Positions 32,002-42,678 of a stretch of 64,000 nucleotides of DNA are shown here, in pieces. Location: positions 137,169,368-137,233,367 of the forward strand of contig JALGPY010000001.1 of the NCBI GenBank assembly GCA_023055425.1, in the 5' to 3' direction. Each line of letters begins with the position of its first letter. The first letter of the stretch is position 1. Origin of the DNA: Linanthus parryae. Lineage: Eukaryota > Streptophyta > Magnoliopsida > Ericales > Polemoniaceae. A program made the position numbers and the translations under genes. The notes beneath the pieces were generated by a model. It was not told the origin of the DNA, made no database searches, and saw nothing but the letters and a program-made list of their open reading frames with translations.

Positions 32002-32172
32002 TGCTACCATATGCCGTAAAATCTTTAGTAACTTTCTCCTTTTTGCACTTATAGTCCTTCTAGTTCAGTACAATAACACTTCTACCTGCTACCATCTACC
32101 GTAAAATCGTTTAGTAACTTTCTCCTTTTTGCACTTATAGTCCTTCTAGTTCAGTACAATAACACTTCTACA
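32002..32172. repeat. Tandem duplication, 85-bp unit
   Basis: 32002-32086 and 32087-32172 are nearly identical (TGCTACCAT..CCGTAAAATC..TAGTAACTTTCTCC..ACACTTCTAC), with a one-base insertion in the second copy. It lies 3' of the DUF247 gene and could be in its 3' untranslated region. Confidence 0.9.
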
Positions 32173-32348
32173 TATATACATCTAATAAACACCTCATCAA
32201 CATAAAAATGTTTGCCATTTACATTGACAGACAGAATCCTTATTAGGTACATACAAAATCGACAATGTTGCGATGTGGAATAAACAAAGTTCAACTGAAA
32301 ACAAAGTTCAAAAAGCAACATTACAGAACTCAAAGAAAGAAACACAGA

Positions 32349-33584
32349 TCAGAGGGAAATGACAGCACACATGGCCTGAACAAAAGTGAGAAAGAGCAAG
32401 ATGAAAGCTGCAATAGTGGAAGCAATCCTCCATGGAGAACTGAAGTAGTCACGCCGCAGCGTTGCTTTCCATTTGTGGCGACGCACCTCACAGTACTTGT
32501 TCAGATTGTCGCTAAGACCGTAGAAGTAGAACTTCTGGCTTGCGAGGAAGACTTCGCCTGTAAGTTTGTTGAACATGTTTGCCACAGCCGAGCTATCTCC
32601 AAGCCAGTTCTGCAAGATGCCGTTCTGAACAAGTATATCCACGTCATGTGGAGTGTCAATGAGACCGTCCATGAAAACCACGCAGTCTAGTATGTAACTA
32701 AAATGTGGATATATGTAGTGTTCCATTGCAATGATGTTGCTGAGTACAGGCTGTGTCGAGTCATGAATGCTGAAGTGTGGTAGAACCAATACTCCGTTGT
32801 CGTATCCAAAAGGGCATTCTTTTGAGGCAACTTTAAACTTCATTCCCGCGGCGTGTAATGCAGTGACATTCTTCACCCTTATGTACTTTTCACTGAGATG
32901 CGGAGTAGTTGAGCGCTGTGATGGATGAGGCAGATGAATCATCCTCAATAAATCGACAAAATGTTTTACTCCGGAACTCGATATCGTCCGTGGGGAAGTT
33001 TCTTGCATGAGAAGAAAGTTACTGAAGTAATGTGTCGCGAGATCCAGAAACGAAACACAATTTTGTCGTGTTGCGGTGGCAAAGCGGTTGTATATTTCTT
33101 CAAGAACGAAGAAAGGGAGCTGGTTTTCAATTAAAACCATGTCCTTTTGCACGTACGCTGAGAAAGGTGAGAACCCGTTCGCTTCATCAGGGCTGGAGTT
33201 CTTCAAAATTGATTCGATTATAAAACCGCTGTCCATCAGTACCATTCTGACAAACTGGTCGCTGTTTAGATTCGTCCTTTCACAGTAACAATTTCTTATT
33301 TTTTCTTCGGACAGTTTTATCATTTTCACACAACTTTTTAAATCCAACGGGGCACGCTTTAGAAGGTCATTGAAGTAATGAATTTTGTGCTTTTCCATGG
33401 GGATCAAGTCAGGTTTTCCGTGATGAAGAGGACCGATAGAAACCATTTGAGGCGTGTAAGCCTTTTCGTTGAGCTCCCGGAGGATCCTGGGAACTCGGAA
33501 AATGCTGTAGCCGGTTGGGGCCGGTGGCGACACGGTCAATTCATGGTGGATTGAATTGGTTAATCTGGAAATCTGACTGTCCAT
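32349..33584 (-). CDS. DUF247 / UPF0481 membrane protein
   Basis: An intact 411-codon frame from an ATG at 33584 to a stop at 32349, a usual length for the family. The N-terminal block IFRVPRILRELNEKAYTPQM followed by VSIGPLHHGK is the family signature. MVLIENQLPFFVLEEIYN in the middle is another conserved block, and the C-terminus (about residues 385-409) is one hydrophobic transmembrane segment. DUF247 proteins are plant-specific, with a C-terminal membrane anchor. Some are the pollen-side determinant candidates of the grass S and Z self-incompatibility loci, but most have no known role, so no function is claimed here. No frameshift or stop breaks it. An SPH gene lies 17 kb away. Confidence 0.93.
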   Translation of the reverse strand: MDSQISRLTNSIHHELTVSPPAPTGYSIFRVPRILRELNEKAYTPQMVSIGPLHHGKPDLIPMEKHKIHYFNDLLKRAPLDLKSCVKMIKLSEEKIRNCYCERTNLNSDQFVRMVLMDSGFIIESILKNSSPDEANGFSPFSAYVQKDMVLIENQLPFFVLEEIYNRFATATRQNCVSFLDLATHYFSNFLLMQETSPRTISSSGVKHFVDLLRMIHLPHPSQRSTTPHLSEKYIRVKNVTALHAAGMKFKVASKECPFGYDNGVLVLPHFSIHDSTQPVLSNIIAMEHYIYPHFSYILDCVVFMDGLIDTPHDVDILVQNGILQNWLGDSSAVANMFNKLTGEVFLASQKFYFYGLSDNLNKYCEVRRHKWKATLRRDYFSSPWRIASTIAAFILLFLTFVQAMCAVISL

Positions 33585-34334
33585 CTTGTAGGGAATTCCA
33601 ATCTATTTGACAGTTGGACATTAATTGGTCATCTAATTAGTCTATTTTGACTACAAAGGAAAATACTTCATTCTCTACCGTGTTTCATTCTATTGAGCAG
33701 TGTACTTGTTAGGAAAATGAAACAAAATTATATGGCAAACTGCATAGACTCATAGTGTTAAAATTGACTCGAGAAAAAGTTGGGTTTTTGAAGCTTTCTT
33801 TGACTTTTGGTCATTTTTTTTTCTTATCGCAGACCTATTAACATAACCATATAAATCAATGTAAGTTTCAAAAACTTCATACCAAACCCACCTTATTGAT
33901 ACCCGCATTTTGAGAAATAAAAGAAGACTAACTCAGTTTATGTCCCTTCTTGGTCATGGATGCCAGTCATAGACTAATTCTATTATGTTCTATCATACTA
34001 CTATATATTACAATTAGAACAGAAAATATCTGAAACATTATCATTAACACGATGAAAACCAGATTCAGCGAGAATTTGAAAGTTGTAAATGGGCTAAAAC
34101 AAAGATTGATGCACGTACCAGGAATGAAGTTGCATAAACATAAAGCTGGAACTAGGAAATCGTATAAATCACTTGAGCAAAACAAAATGACAACTCACAG
34201 AGAGAGAGAGAGAGAGGAACCTGAAATTTGCTGGGCAGAGACAATTTTGAAGCTTTGTACGATTGGGAACTACGATCTCTGAAATCTTTAGTTTGGTTCC
34301 TGCGAAACTAAGACTTTGTTATTTGGTTTATATA
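33585..34334 (-). promoter_or_regulatory. Candidate promoter and 5'-UTR intron of the DUF247 gene
   Basis: On the minus strand a TATA box (TATATAAA, 34334-34327) lies about 740 bp upstream of the ATG. A leader-like stretch ends TTTCAG at 34221 before GTTCCTCTCTCTC, a possible splice donor. An acceptor-like CAAATAG lies at about 33603, some 20 bases before the ATG. A 5'-UTR intron of about 618 bp is therefore plausible. A GA/CT repeat follows the donor. None of this is proven without transcripts. Confidence 0.45.
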
Positions 34335-35035
34335 GGTAACACATCCTCTGTAAGTCAACTCATATAATAATACCTTTCTCCTTCTACTTCTTAAACTCAA
34401 CTAGTTCTCTGAATAATAGAATCATCATGTTGATCAGCCAATTTGTGCACTTGGTGAAGAAAAGAAGAAGACTTTGGTAGCTTCTTGTGAAGCAACACGG
34501 CTTGACACGGCTAGACTATGTCAAGGTCAAACACATTTATATATATATATAGCAATCCCTGTGCAGCTTCCTATTGCAACTTACTAGTCGAACAAGGCAA
34601 CATTAATGGTCTCCATGAACTTGTCAATATGCATTAATTGTGCATCTCGATTTCACCTGGGACTCAGTCATAGAACTTTCATACGTACAAGAGCAAAAGT
34701 TTATTATGTGGTCGTGATTGGATCGGTTAGAACATGCCCGCTTGATTCACCAACCTTCTTACGGTACCATAGAGTTTTTGTTCCCACGTCACTGTCACTA
34801 ATGTACCCAAAGTTAACTCATTTAACTAGTAGTCTAATTGTTTTCTATCCCTCTTCTCATATATTTTTTTTCTCCTTTAAACAACAAAAACAGGATCTTT
34901 TTCCACCCTGGATCTACAATATCAATTGTGCCCCATAAATCAAATGGCTAGTCATAATTTCGTTAATATATTTTCTTCTTAGTTCTGGTACTAGATAACA
35001 AACCATGTGATTATTTACACATGAAATTATGGAGG
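34335..35035. other. Intergenic, no gene seen
   Basis: AT-rich DNA between the DUF247 promoter and the TIR element. A 110-residue frame (34606-34938) has no recognisable domain. Confidence 0.4.
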
Positions 35036-35221
35036 ACTTAAGAGCCTGTTTGGTACCAGCTGAAAATCTCAATAATCAGCTGAAAATAATCTGAAAAGAA
35101 CATCCGACTTAACTGAAAATCACAATTTGTTTGGTACGAGCTGAAATTATAGATTACTAATTTGATCCATTTAAAAAAATTAAAAAGGTCCAAATTCAAG
35201 TAATTGAATACACCTATTTAT

Positions 35222-35550
35222 TAATAGAACTGAGAATGCAAAGAGAGAAATGCAGGTGAAGGCTAGAGAGAGAAAGAGTATTCCATTCAATGTACCAGAC
35301 TGACGGAGGAAACAAGGTGATATACACCATCACCGAACGGTCACAAATCGAGCCGTTTCGATGAATGGTGTAGATCCTTGTAGAGAACAACTAGGGTTTA
35401 CAATAAAAGGAAATTGGGCCATATATTACAGTGGGCCTTAATACAACTGAGCATGTGAATTAAATGGGCTTCGACAGAACTCAACTGGGCTTGAAGTCTT
35501 CGGGCTTCATTAATGATCCATATAACGCCAGCAGTCCATATAGCTTAAGA
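35222..35550 (-). repeat. 3' LTR of the third Copia
   Basis: 329 bp. It differs from 40176-40508 by few substitutions and a short GA-repeat length difference. Confidence 0.93.
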
Positions 35551-35566
35551 TCCTCCTTTAAACTCA
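35551..35566 (-). promoter_or_regulatory. Polypurine tract of the third Copia
   Basis: On the minus strand TGAGTTTAAAGGAGGA ends directly at the LTR start TCTTAAGC. This fixes the non-canonical LTR boundary. Confidence 0.8.
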
Positions 35567-35895
35567 TGGTGGTTGATGTTGCACCATGAGTTTACTTTTG
35601 AAGGCAGCAAATTGAGATGGTTGTAAACTTTTGGTGAATATATCAGCGGTTTGATCTTTACCTGAAACAAAACCAACTGTAAGATGACGAAGTAAAACTT
35701 TTTCACGAACGTAGTGGTAGTCTAGTTCAATGTGTTTAGTGTGAGCATGAAAGAGAGGGTTTGCAGTTAGAGCTAAAGCAGAACGATTATCGGACCAGAT
35801 TATAGGCGCTTCATTTAAACGAAATTTTAGATCTCTAAATAACGTTTTAAACCAAGATACATCGGCAGCAGCAGTAGCTAGGACCCTATATTCCA
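35564..35895 (-). pseudogene. Copia RNase H, C-terminal part (third Copia)
   Basis: From EYRVLATAAADVSWF (the Glu of the catalytic set) through IIWSDNRSALALTANPLFHA (catalytic Asp) and TKHIELDYHYVREKVL to DQTADIFTKSL, ending near 35564. These are the standard Copia RNase H motifs. The N-terminal part lies beyond the insertion at about 35896-36105. Confidence 0.9.
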
Positions 35896-36105
35896 ACACC
35901 CAGTCCCAGGTTGCCCAGCTAGGTGCGCCTATCGTCGGTGAAGAAAGAAACCCTTTTCTAATCACCGAACCAAATAAATATTAGTTTAAGTAGAGCAGGG
36001 CTTTAGCACTCCGGAGGGGAATTTATGCCAATCTTATTTATTGATTGCATAATAGGGCGAGATGAGAACTTCCTGCTATCAAGGAGACAAAAGGTGGAGA
36101 TCGCT
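35896..36105. other. Foreign insert of about 210 bp in the RNase H of the third Copia
   Basis: The expected coding run between WASKKQP and EYRVLA is interrupted by sequence with no similarity to Copia pol. It is more GC-balanced than its surroundings. It has no terminal repeats or target-site duplication that I can see. Its look reminds me of plant organellar intergenic DNA, but I cannot verify that. Confidence 0.5.
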
Positions 36106-37243
36106 TACTAAGAAATGTGGGAAGGCTGTTTTTTTGAGGCCCAATGGACTGGGTTGGGCCCAAGAAAGACTACAAGACCAGTAGTACTTCTCCGGTCCAT
36201 AGGGTTCCCAGCCCAGTCCGCATCAGTAAATACATGTAAAGGAAGAGATCCTTTGTGGTAAAATAAACCATGATTTTTAGTACCTTGAAGATAACGTAAA
36301 ATACGTTTAGCACCGGATAAATGCAAATCAGTGGGTGTGTGCATAAATTGACAAAGGTGATTAACCGCAAATACGATATCGGGACGGCTAAACGTTAAAT
36401 ATTGAAGAGCACCAATTAGTTGTCTAAAAATAGTAGGATTGGGAAGAATTTTCCCATCTAGAATGTGATATTTAACACCGGGAGCAAGAGGTGTAGGACA
36501 ACTCTTGCAATTTTGCATATTATAACGAAGAAGTAAGTCAGTTATGTATTTTTCTTGATGTATAAGAATACCGTTAGAAGTTTTTGTAATTTGTAAACCG
36601 AGAAAGTAAGTTAAGGGACCTAGATCAGACATTTCAAACTCAGTTCCTAACTTGGTAACAAGATGATTGATATAAGCAGTGTCGTTGCTGGAAATAATAA
36701 TGTCGTCAACATATAAAAGTAATATAGTAATGGTATTTTGATAATGACGAATAAATAAGGATGAATAATCATAAGGAGTAATAAAACCAAGAGAATGCAA
36801 GTAAACGGTAAAACGCTCAAACCAAGTGCGAGGGGCCTGTTTAAGGCCGTAAATGACTTGTTTAATTTACAAACATGATGAGGATATAGTGGGTGAATAA
36901 ACCCTTGAGGCTGCTGCATATAAACAGTTTCACGTAAATGTCCATGTAAAAAGGCATTTTTTACGTCAAGTTGCCTAAGAGGCCAATTAAAAGAAGCAGC
37001 TATAGCAAGAATGCAGCGGACAGTAGTGTGTTTCACAACGGGACTAAATGTCTCGTCATAATCTAAACCAGGGGTTTGGTGGAACCCCTTAGCAACCAGC
37101 CGGGCTTTGTAACGAGAGACAGAGCCGTTAGGATGATACTTTGTTTTGAAAACCCATTTATTGCCAATAACATTGGCATTAGAAGGAGGTGGTACTAAAG
37201 ACCACGTATTTTGTTTAATTAAACTATTGAATTCATCTGTCAT
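36106..37243 (-). pseudogene. Copia reverse transcriptase and RNase H start (third Copia)
   Basis: 37243-36850 carries MTDEFNSLIKQNTWSLVPPP, NKWVFKTKYHPNGSVSRYKA, GLDYDETFSPVV and RQLDVKNAFLHGHLRETVYM. After a frameshift near 36840, 36800-36108 continues with the active site LLYVDDIIISSND, LGPLTYFLGLQI, LIGALQYLTFSRPDIVFAVN and the RNase H start HVFTDADWAGNPMDRRSTTG, up to HWASKKQP. Only one frameshift breaks this long segment. Confidence 0.9.
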
Positions 37244-38050
37244 GGCATTTTGCCAATGTGAAAATTGAACAGCATCTTTAAAAGAAGTAGGGTCAGAAGA
37301 GGGAGAAGAAATAGTTGCATTAAAACCAGTAGAAGAAGTAAATAATAACTTTTTCTTGAAAATACCAGATTACTTCTGCTAGTCATATGATGACCCAGAT
37401 GAGGATCCGGATTAGAAACCGGATTGGAAACCGGAGTAGAACCCAATTGCTGACCCGAAGGAGGGACAGTGGGTGTGGGGGAGGTGTTTCTCATCACTGA
37501 GGTCACTTGTTGAGGAGCCAAGACAATTCTGGGAGAGCTCCTGGTAGCATCTGAGTTAGTAGCATCTGTGTTGTGAGGAAGCACTCCAGATGGCTGCTCC
37601 CTAACATGAGACCTCTCAGATTGGGGTGTAGTATCTGTAAAACCTGGGGGAGGTACGTGGTGGGGGGAGGGACAGTGAGAATTGAATTCATGGCAACATG
37701 TAGAAGCAGGAAACGAAGTCAGTAGAAGGAAAAGTAGCAGAAATAGAAGAAGTAGGAGCTGTGTTAGAGTTAGAGTTAGATTCTGAGAATGGGAAGAGAT
37801 ATTCATCAAAAAATACATCACGACTCACATAAAATTTCTGAGAAATAGTATCATAACATAAATAACCCTTATATCCGTCTGCATAACCTAGAAAAACACA
37901 TTGTTTGGTTTTATGATCCAATTTTGATTTGTTGTAGTGTTTTAGACATGGATAACAAGCACATCCGAAGACCTTTAGATGATTATAGTCAAATTTTCTT
38001 TTAAAAAGAATTTCAAAAGGTGATTTTTTGTTAGTATTCTTACTTGGCAT
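37244..38050 (-). pseudogene. Copia integrase C-terminus and variable linker (third Copia)
   Basis: 38050-37700 contains KKSPFEILFKRKFDYNHLKV, FGCACYPCLKHYNKSKLDHK and CVFLGYADGYKGYLCYD, the integrase C-terminal block before the reverse transcriptase. The rest, to 37244, is a Ser/Pro/Thr-rich linker in shifting frames, which is usual between integrase and reverse transcriptase. Confidence 0.8.
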
Positions 38051-38089
38051 GCGGTTAATTAGATAAGTAGCTGTTTCTATGGCATGATA

Positions 38090-38794
38090 CTAAAAAATTT
38101 TAGGTAAGTTAGCATTCTGAATAAGAGTTATGGCAGTTTCAACAACATGAAGATGTTTTCGTTCGGAAACCCCATTTTGTTGTGGAGTATAAGGACAAGA
38201 CTTTTGTTGACTAATACCAAAATCACTTAACATTTTTTGAAAAACAAAAGATGTAAATTCTCCGCCTCCAACAGATCGCAATATAGTAATGGGATAGTTC
38301 AGCAATTTTTCAATGAATTTTTTAAACTTAGGAAAAACAGTAACAACTTCTGATTTGAGATGCAAGGGAAACAACCAAGTAAAGCGAGATAAATCATCGA
38401 TAAATAATATATAATAACGAAATCCACTAAATGATTTTAGAGAAGCAGGTCCCCAAACATCTGTATACAGTAAATATAGAGGTTTTGAAGCATTAAACAT
38501 AGACTGTTGATATGGTAACCGAGACATTTTGCCTTTCAGACAAGATTGACAAACATAATTATCAGAAGTAGAGCAATTAACACATTTGTTCAACACAGAA
38601 TTGGTTGGGTGACCCAGAAGGTTATGCCAAAGAGATGACTGGACTTTGTGGCCAATATAAGCTTGAGGTGAAGAAGTAGACTCTGACAGAGAGGAGATCG
38701 GGTAGACACCATTATCACTCAAACCCTTGTAAATAATCTGACCCGTAGCCTTGTCCTCAAGACAAAACGAGTGGGCATCAAAAATTGCATTCAA
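38090..38794 (-). pseudogene. Copia integrase core with mutated catalytic Asp (third Copia)
   Basis: A 234-codon frame. It has the pre-integrase zinc-binding region (HNLLGHPTNSVLNKC, CQSCLKGKMSRLPY) and the core motif LYTDVWGPASLKSFSGFRYY (first Asp). The usual RSDGGGEF reads RSVGGGEF, so the second catalytic Asp is Val. The Glu motif NGVSERKH is intact. The enzyme joins element DNA to the host chromosome. This copy should be inactive. Confidence 0.9.
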
Positions 38795-38800
38795 GTTATG

Positions 38801-39133
38801 TTATGTGCAAAGTTTATTAACAGATAACAAATTTGCAGACAAGCATGGTACATGTAGTGTGTTTGATAATTTTAACGAATGAGAATCAAGGGAGAGAAGA
38901 GCAGTACCAGTGTTCTTGATAGGAAGAGAGTGACCATTACCAACTTGAACATGTTCAGAACCAGTGTATGGTTCAGAAAGAGATAGATTCTTGAGATCAG
39001 AGACCATATGATTTGATGCGACGGTATCAGTTAACCAATAATTTGGAGAGCCAATAGAGGAAGAAGGATGAGAATGAGCCGCCATAGCCGAGAGTTGTTC
39101 TGGAGGATTCTTCCCTTGATAGGAGAAATCCAT
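38801..39133 (-). pseudogene. Copia protease with altered active site (third Copia)
   Basis: The segment reads NYWLTDTVASNHMVSDLKNL. The family normally has Asp-Thr-Gly-Ala here, so the active-site Gly is Val. The later VQVGNGHSLPIKNTG and LSNTLHVPCLSANLLSVNKL blocks are intact. A stop separates it from the integrase frame. Confidence 0.85.
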
Positions 39134-40155
39134 GCGATGCCAACAGTCAATCGCTGATTGATAATCATTGCCGCAGATTTGGCAAGTAATAGGTGGGTTT
39201 TGACCCGATTTAGAACCACCATAACCGGATCCACCAGATCCATTGTAAGCAGAACCACCATAACCATAATTGCCGGACGACCGACCACCCCCCTTTGGAA
39301 ATTAGGGTTAGGGTTTCGGCCGCCGCCTCCTCGGTAATAGCCAGATCTACCTCTGTTTTGATCAAATTGACCCCCACGACCGTTAGATCGTCCACCCCTA
39401 TAGCCAAAATTAGGGTTTCGGCCGCCACCACCTCCACCACGGCCGCCACGAGAGGAGGTGGTATAAAAGACTGTAGGGTTTGGATCTGGGGTAGAAATTT
39501 GTGATTCTAGCATTTGTTCTTCAGATCGAAGAAGCACATGCAGATCAGCAAAAGAGATCGGAGCAGAGTTAATCCGAAGAGAAGATCTAAAGGAATTGTA
39601 CTCTGGTGGAAGGCCATTCATGGCATAGAGTAACATATTCTCATCATCGATCAAAAAAGAAGAGGAGGCTAAACGATCACGAAGCGATTTAAGCTTCTGC
39701 ATGTATAAATCGATAGAATCTGAGCGCTTTTTAATAGTTTGCAAATCAGATTTTAGTTGTAAAATATTTGAACGAGATAGAGAGGCATATCGGTGTTCTA
39801 AAAGAACCCAAGCAGATCTAAAACTTGTGACACCGATAACATGTGAAAGAGCCTCATGAGACAAAGTTGCATTAATAAGAGTCAAAATAGCCTGATCCTG
39901 CATCTGCCAGGCGGTATAAAGTGGATCGACCGTCGTTGAGACGGTACCATCAGTGGTGGTAGTAAACTGTGGCGGACATGGGTGTGAACCATCCACAAAA
40001 CCAAAAAGAGACTGTATCCGCGGAATGGAAGACAGTTGATTCTTCCAAACCACATAGTTTGTAGAATCTAATTTGTTGGGTAATAGATTATGCATGTGTG
40101 ATAGTATAGCCAGCGGATTTGAAGCCGCCGGCGAGTTTGTGGTGGTAGAGAGCAT
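39134..40155 (-). pseudogene. Copia gag with RGG-rich tail (third Copia)
   Basis: The ATG at 40155 lies only about five bases after the PBS. Residues about 20-220 form the UBN2-type capsid region (NYVVWKNQLSSIPRIQSLFG, LYTAWQMQDQAILTLINATL, LQTIKKRSDSIDLYMQKLKS, LPPEYNSFRSSLRI). An Arg/Gly/Asn-rich stretch with RGG-like repeats follows (about 39300-39460), likely RNA-binding. A frameshift in a C-run near 39285-39295 shifts the zinc knuckle to another frame. There it reads CQICGNDYQSAIDC, with Gln where the zinc-binding His should be. Confidence 0.85.
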
Positions 40156-40159
40156 GATT

Positions 40160-40175
40160 CAAAGCTCTGATACCA
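40160..40175 (-). promoter_or_regulatory. Primer-binding site of the third Copia
   Basis: On the minus strand TGGTATCAGAGCTTTG follows the LTR end CTATTA with no gap. It is complementary to initiator Met-tRNA over its first 12 bases. Confidence 0.9.
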
Positions 40176-40508
40176 TAATAGAACTGAGAATAAAGAGAGA
40201 GAGAGAGATGCAGGTGAAGGCTAGAGAGAGAAAGAGTATACCATTCAATGTACCAGACTGATGGAGGAAACGAGGTGATATACACCATCACCGAAGGGTC
40301 ACAAATCGAGCCGTTTCGGTGAATGGTGTAGATCCTTCTAGAGAACAACTAAGGTTTACAATAAAAGGAAATTAGGCCATATATTACAGTGGGCCTTAAT
40401 ACAACTGAGCATGTGAATTAAATGGGCTTCGACAGAACTCAAATGGGCTTGAAGTCTTCGGGCTTCATTAATGATCCATATAACGCCAGCAGTCCATATA
40501 GCTTAAGA
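40176..40508 (-). repeat. 5' LTR of the third Copia
   Basis: 333 bp, in its own direction TCTTAAGC to CTATTA. It is followed on the plus strand by the TTTAT duplication. Confidence 0.93.
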
Positions 40509-40823
40509 TTTATAAATGAACTGCGATCATGCTAATGTAAATATATATCAAAGTTATTTTTTTAGAGATTTTCAGCTGCATAATCCCTAATTTTGGAGAT
40601 TCTACAATTGCAAACAGATTATTTTAATCTGCATATTATCATACTAAAATCTGTAGGCATAACAAACATAATTGTTGAAAAGAGGTCGATTTTAATCCAA
40701 TTGGATTAAATTCTTTGATACCAAACATGCACTTACAATTGAAAATGTGGAGATGAATGAAAGTTTCTCCAAAATAGGAAGAGTCTTAACGACATACCAG
40801 TAAATGAGATTACACTAAGGGTA

Positions 40824-41210
40824 TTTTTATAACATGAGGGTATTCGAGTACGAACGATATAACGAAGTAAAGAACGAGAGAGAGACAGATATTTAGTGTG
40901 GTTCGCTAGTTATAAAACTAGCTACGTCCATGACCATAAACCCGATATTTTATTGAGAGAGAAACCGATTATACGGCCATGGTGGCCACCCACTCAAACA
41001 CCACGCGCACACACTAGAAATGTTCCTACACTATTGCTCAATTACCCGTCTGTGTGTGTGTTGTTTGAGTACCAAAGGAGAACCTTTATAGGCCAAAGTG
41101 ATGGTGAGTGTGGCAGTGGAATCACCAAGCCCACAATCCAACGCCTTTGAATTTGCCTTGGACCCAAGACTTGCCGAATTTATTTAAGCCAACCCAATCG
41201 GTATGTATGT
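40824..41210 (-). mobile_element. Possible LTR remnant
   Basis: The stretch GTGGTTCGCTAG..GCTACGTCCATGACC, a GAGAGAG tract, and GAACCTTTATAGG resemble parts of plant LTRs that I have seen in other genomes. No partner LTR, PBS or duplication was found. Confidence 0.25.
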
Positions 41211-42605
41211 TCTCACGAATGACATCTACTGTCAGACGAATCTATATACCAAAGAAGTATACGTGTTGCTGTCTAATTTGAGACTGCTAGATAAGAATAG
41301 ATCAAATGGTTCCTATCCAACTCTCTCTATGCTCTCCATTTGATGCAGGAGCAGATGATTCATATGAAGTGAACTGTCAGATGGGACTAATTTGGCCCTT
41401 TCTCTACCATGAGTTGGAAGGTTAGCGCAAGGACGAAAGAAATTGCAGCTTTTGGAGTCGTGCTGTTTTAGCCAACTCTTTGGCTACAGGAGACAGAATT
41501 ACGCGTTCGACCCTAATTCGTAAAAGTTCTCCAAGAGGCGCACAGGGTCTTGATGGCTTCGATTCGACCCCTAATTCCGCTTTGTGACAAGTCAAACGAG
41601 CATTTTAAGTTCTTTTTTTGCTATTTTTTTATAATACTTCATTAACTCATTAAGACCTCGTTTATAGCCCTGTTTGGAACAACTTTCTGCCAACTTACTT
41701 CTTTCAATAAGGCACATTTTTTGGGCAAATTTTGTGATTTTTCCTTTAAAATAAGGGTTTCAGCTATAATTGACCGCCTTGTGGACAAGTTTAAGCCGCT
41801 TTTAATTATTGAACAATTTTTGAACCTAGAGAGCATTTTTTCCCTAGCGTTTTTGCCTTTTTATCGTTGTAGATGTTGATTGATCACACGGCTTGATTAA
41901 ATTCGGCGTCACAATTCCCCTTCTGACACGTGTATAAGACACACAAAATTTGCTCATAATTAGCCCAGCTCTCTACTTAGCCCACAAGATATACCCGTCC
42001 GATACTTGTATCAGCCTATTTTACATAATCCTATAAGCGCAAAATTGTCATTGTGTAAACCCAAAGTGGTGCGCTATAAACACCAATCAAACTGTACAAT
42101 TCAGATTCCATGTAAAAAATTATCAGTGTGGGCGTGGCCTTCACCATATTGCCCCTCACTGATACATATACATTTCCTCTATCAATGAAATATCTCTCTT
42201 TGTTTTTTTTCTTAAATCCTAATCTTCTTTCATGATATTTGGCGTAGGTTTATCATACAGATCCTTCATCCTTCGCTGTTAAGGCCTCACACCATCCAAC
42301 CAATTACACCCAATATAACCCAAACTTAGTACTATGTCGTTGATTATATCAACAAAGACATAACTTGGGATGTTCCGAAAACTCAGCCCAGTCTTGTGGC
42401 AAAAAGATGTAGAAGAAGGGTTAAAAAGCAACATCCCAACAACAGTGGATCTTTCAGATCGGTTTATCTCGAACTTCACAGAGAAAGGGTGTCTACTCGC
42501 GCTACAGACTTGCATAGGAGATAGAAGATAGAACAAGTGCGAAGGTTCATGGTAATTTATCCACCACTGATTTATCCAATTTGTGGTGGGATAAGCTGTG
42601 GAAAT

Positions 42606-42606
<1 letters not shown>
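41211..42606. other. Intergenic, no gene seen
   Basis: AT-rich DNA. A GCCCTGTTTGGAAC motif near 41664 is similar to MITE ends, but no matching second end was found. Short open frames have no recognisable domain. Confidence 0.4.
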
Positions 42607-42642
<36 letters not shown>

Positions 42643-42643
42643 A

Positions 42644-42676
<33 letters not shown>

Positions 42677-42678
42677 AG
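42607..42678. repeat. Poly-A run followed by (AAC)n
   Basis: A run of about 34 A residues, GAAAA, then about ten AAC units. It could be the tail of a retroposed sequence, but no retroposon body was recognised upstream. Confidence 0.9.

Larger units (their letters stand above)
35222..40508 (-). mobile_element. Complete Copia element with non-canonical LTR ends (minus strand)
   Basis: LTRs lie at 35222-35550 (329 bp) and 40176-40508 (333 bp), nearly identical. The flanking duplication is TTTAT (35217-35221 and 40509-40513). In its own direction each LTR begins TCTTAAGC and ends CTATTA, not TG..CA. PBS and polypurine tract abut the LTRs exactly as this boundary predicts. The coding order is gag, protease, integrase, reverse transcriptase, RNase H. 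High LTR similarity points to a fairly recent insertion. Key catalytic residues are nevertheless mutated and a foreign segment interrupts RNase H. Confidence 0.93.
35044..40730. mobile_element. Non-autonomous TIR element split by a Copia
   Basis: The left end GCCTGTTTGGTACC (35044) and the reverse complement of the right end GCATGTTTGGTATC (40730) form a 14-bp inverted repeat with three mismatches. Flanks ACTTAAGA and ACTTACAA could be a decayed 8-bp duplication, as for hAT elements. Without the inserted Copia it is about 400 bp of AT-rich non-coding DNA, a MITE size. A PIF/Harbinger origin cannot be excluded. Confidence 0.55.

Noticed and set aside
39299..39318. Telomere-like TTAGGGTTAGGGTTT
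   Set aside because: It encodes an Asn-Pro-Asn repeat in the Copia gag tail. Two units are too few for an interstitial telomere.
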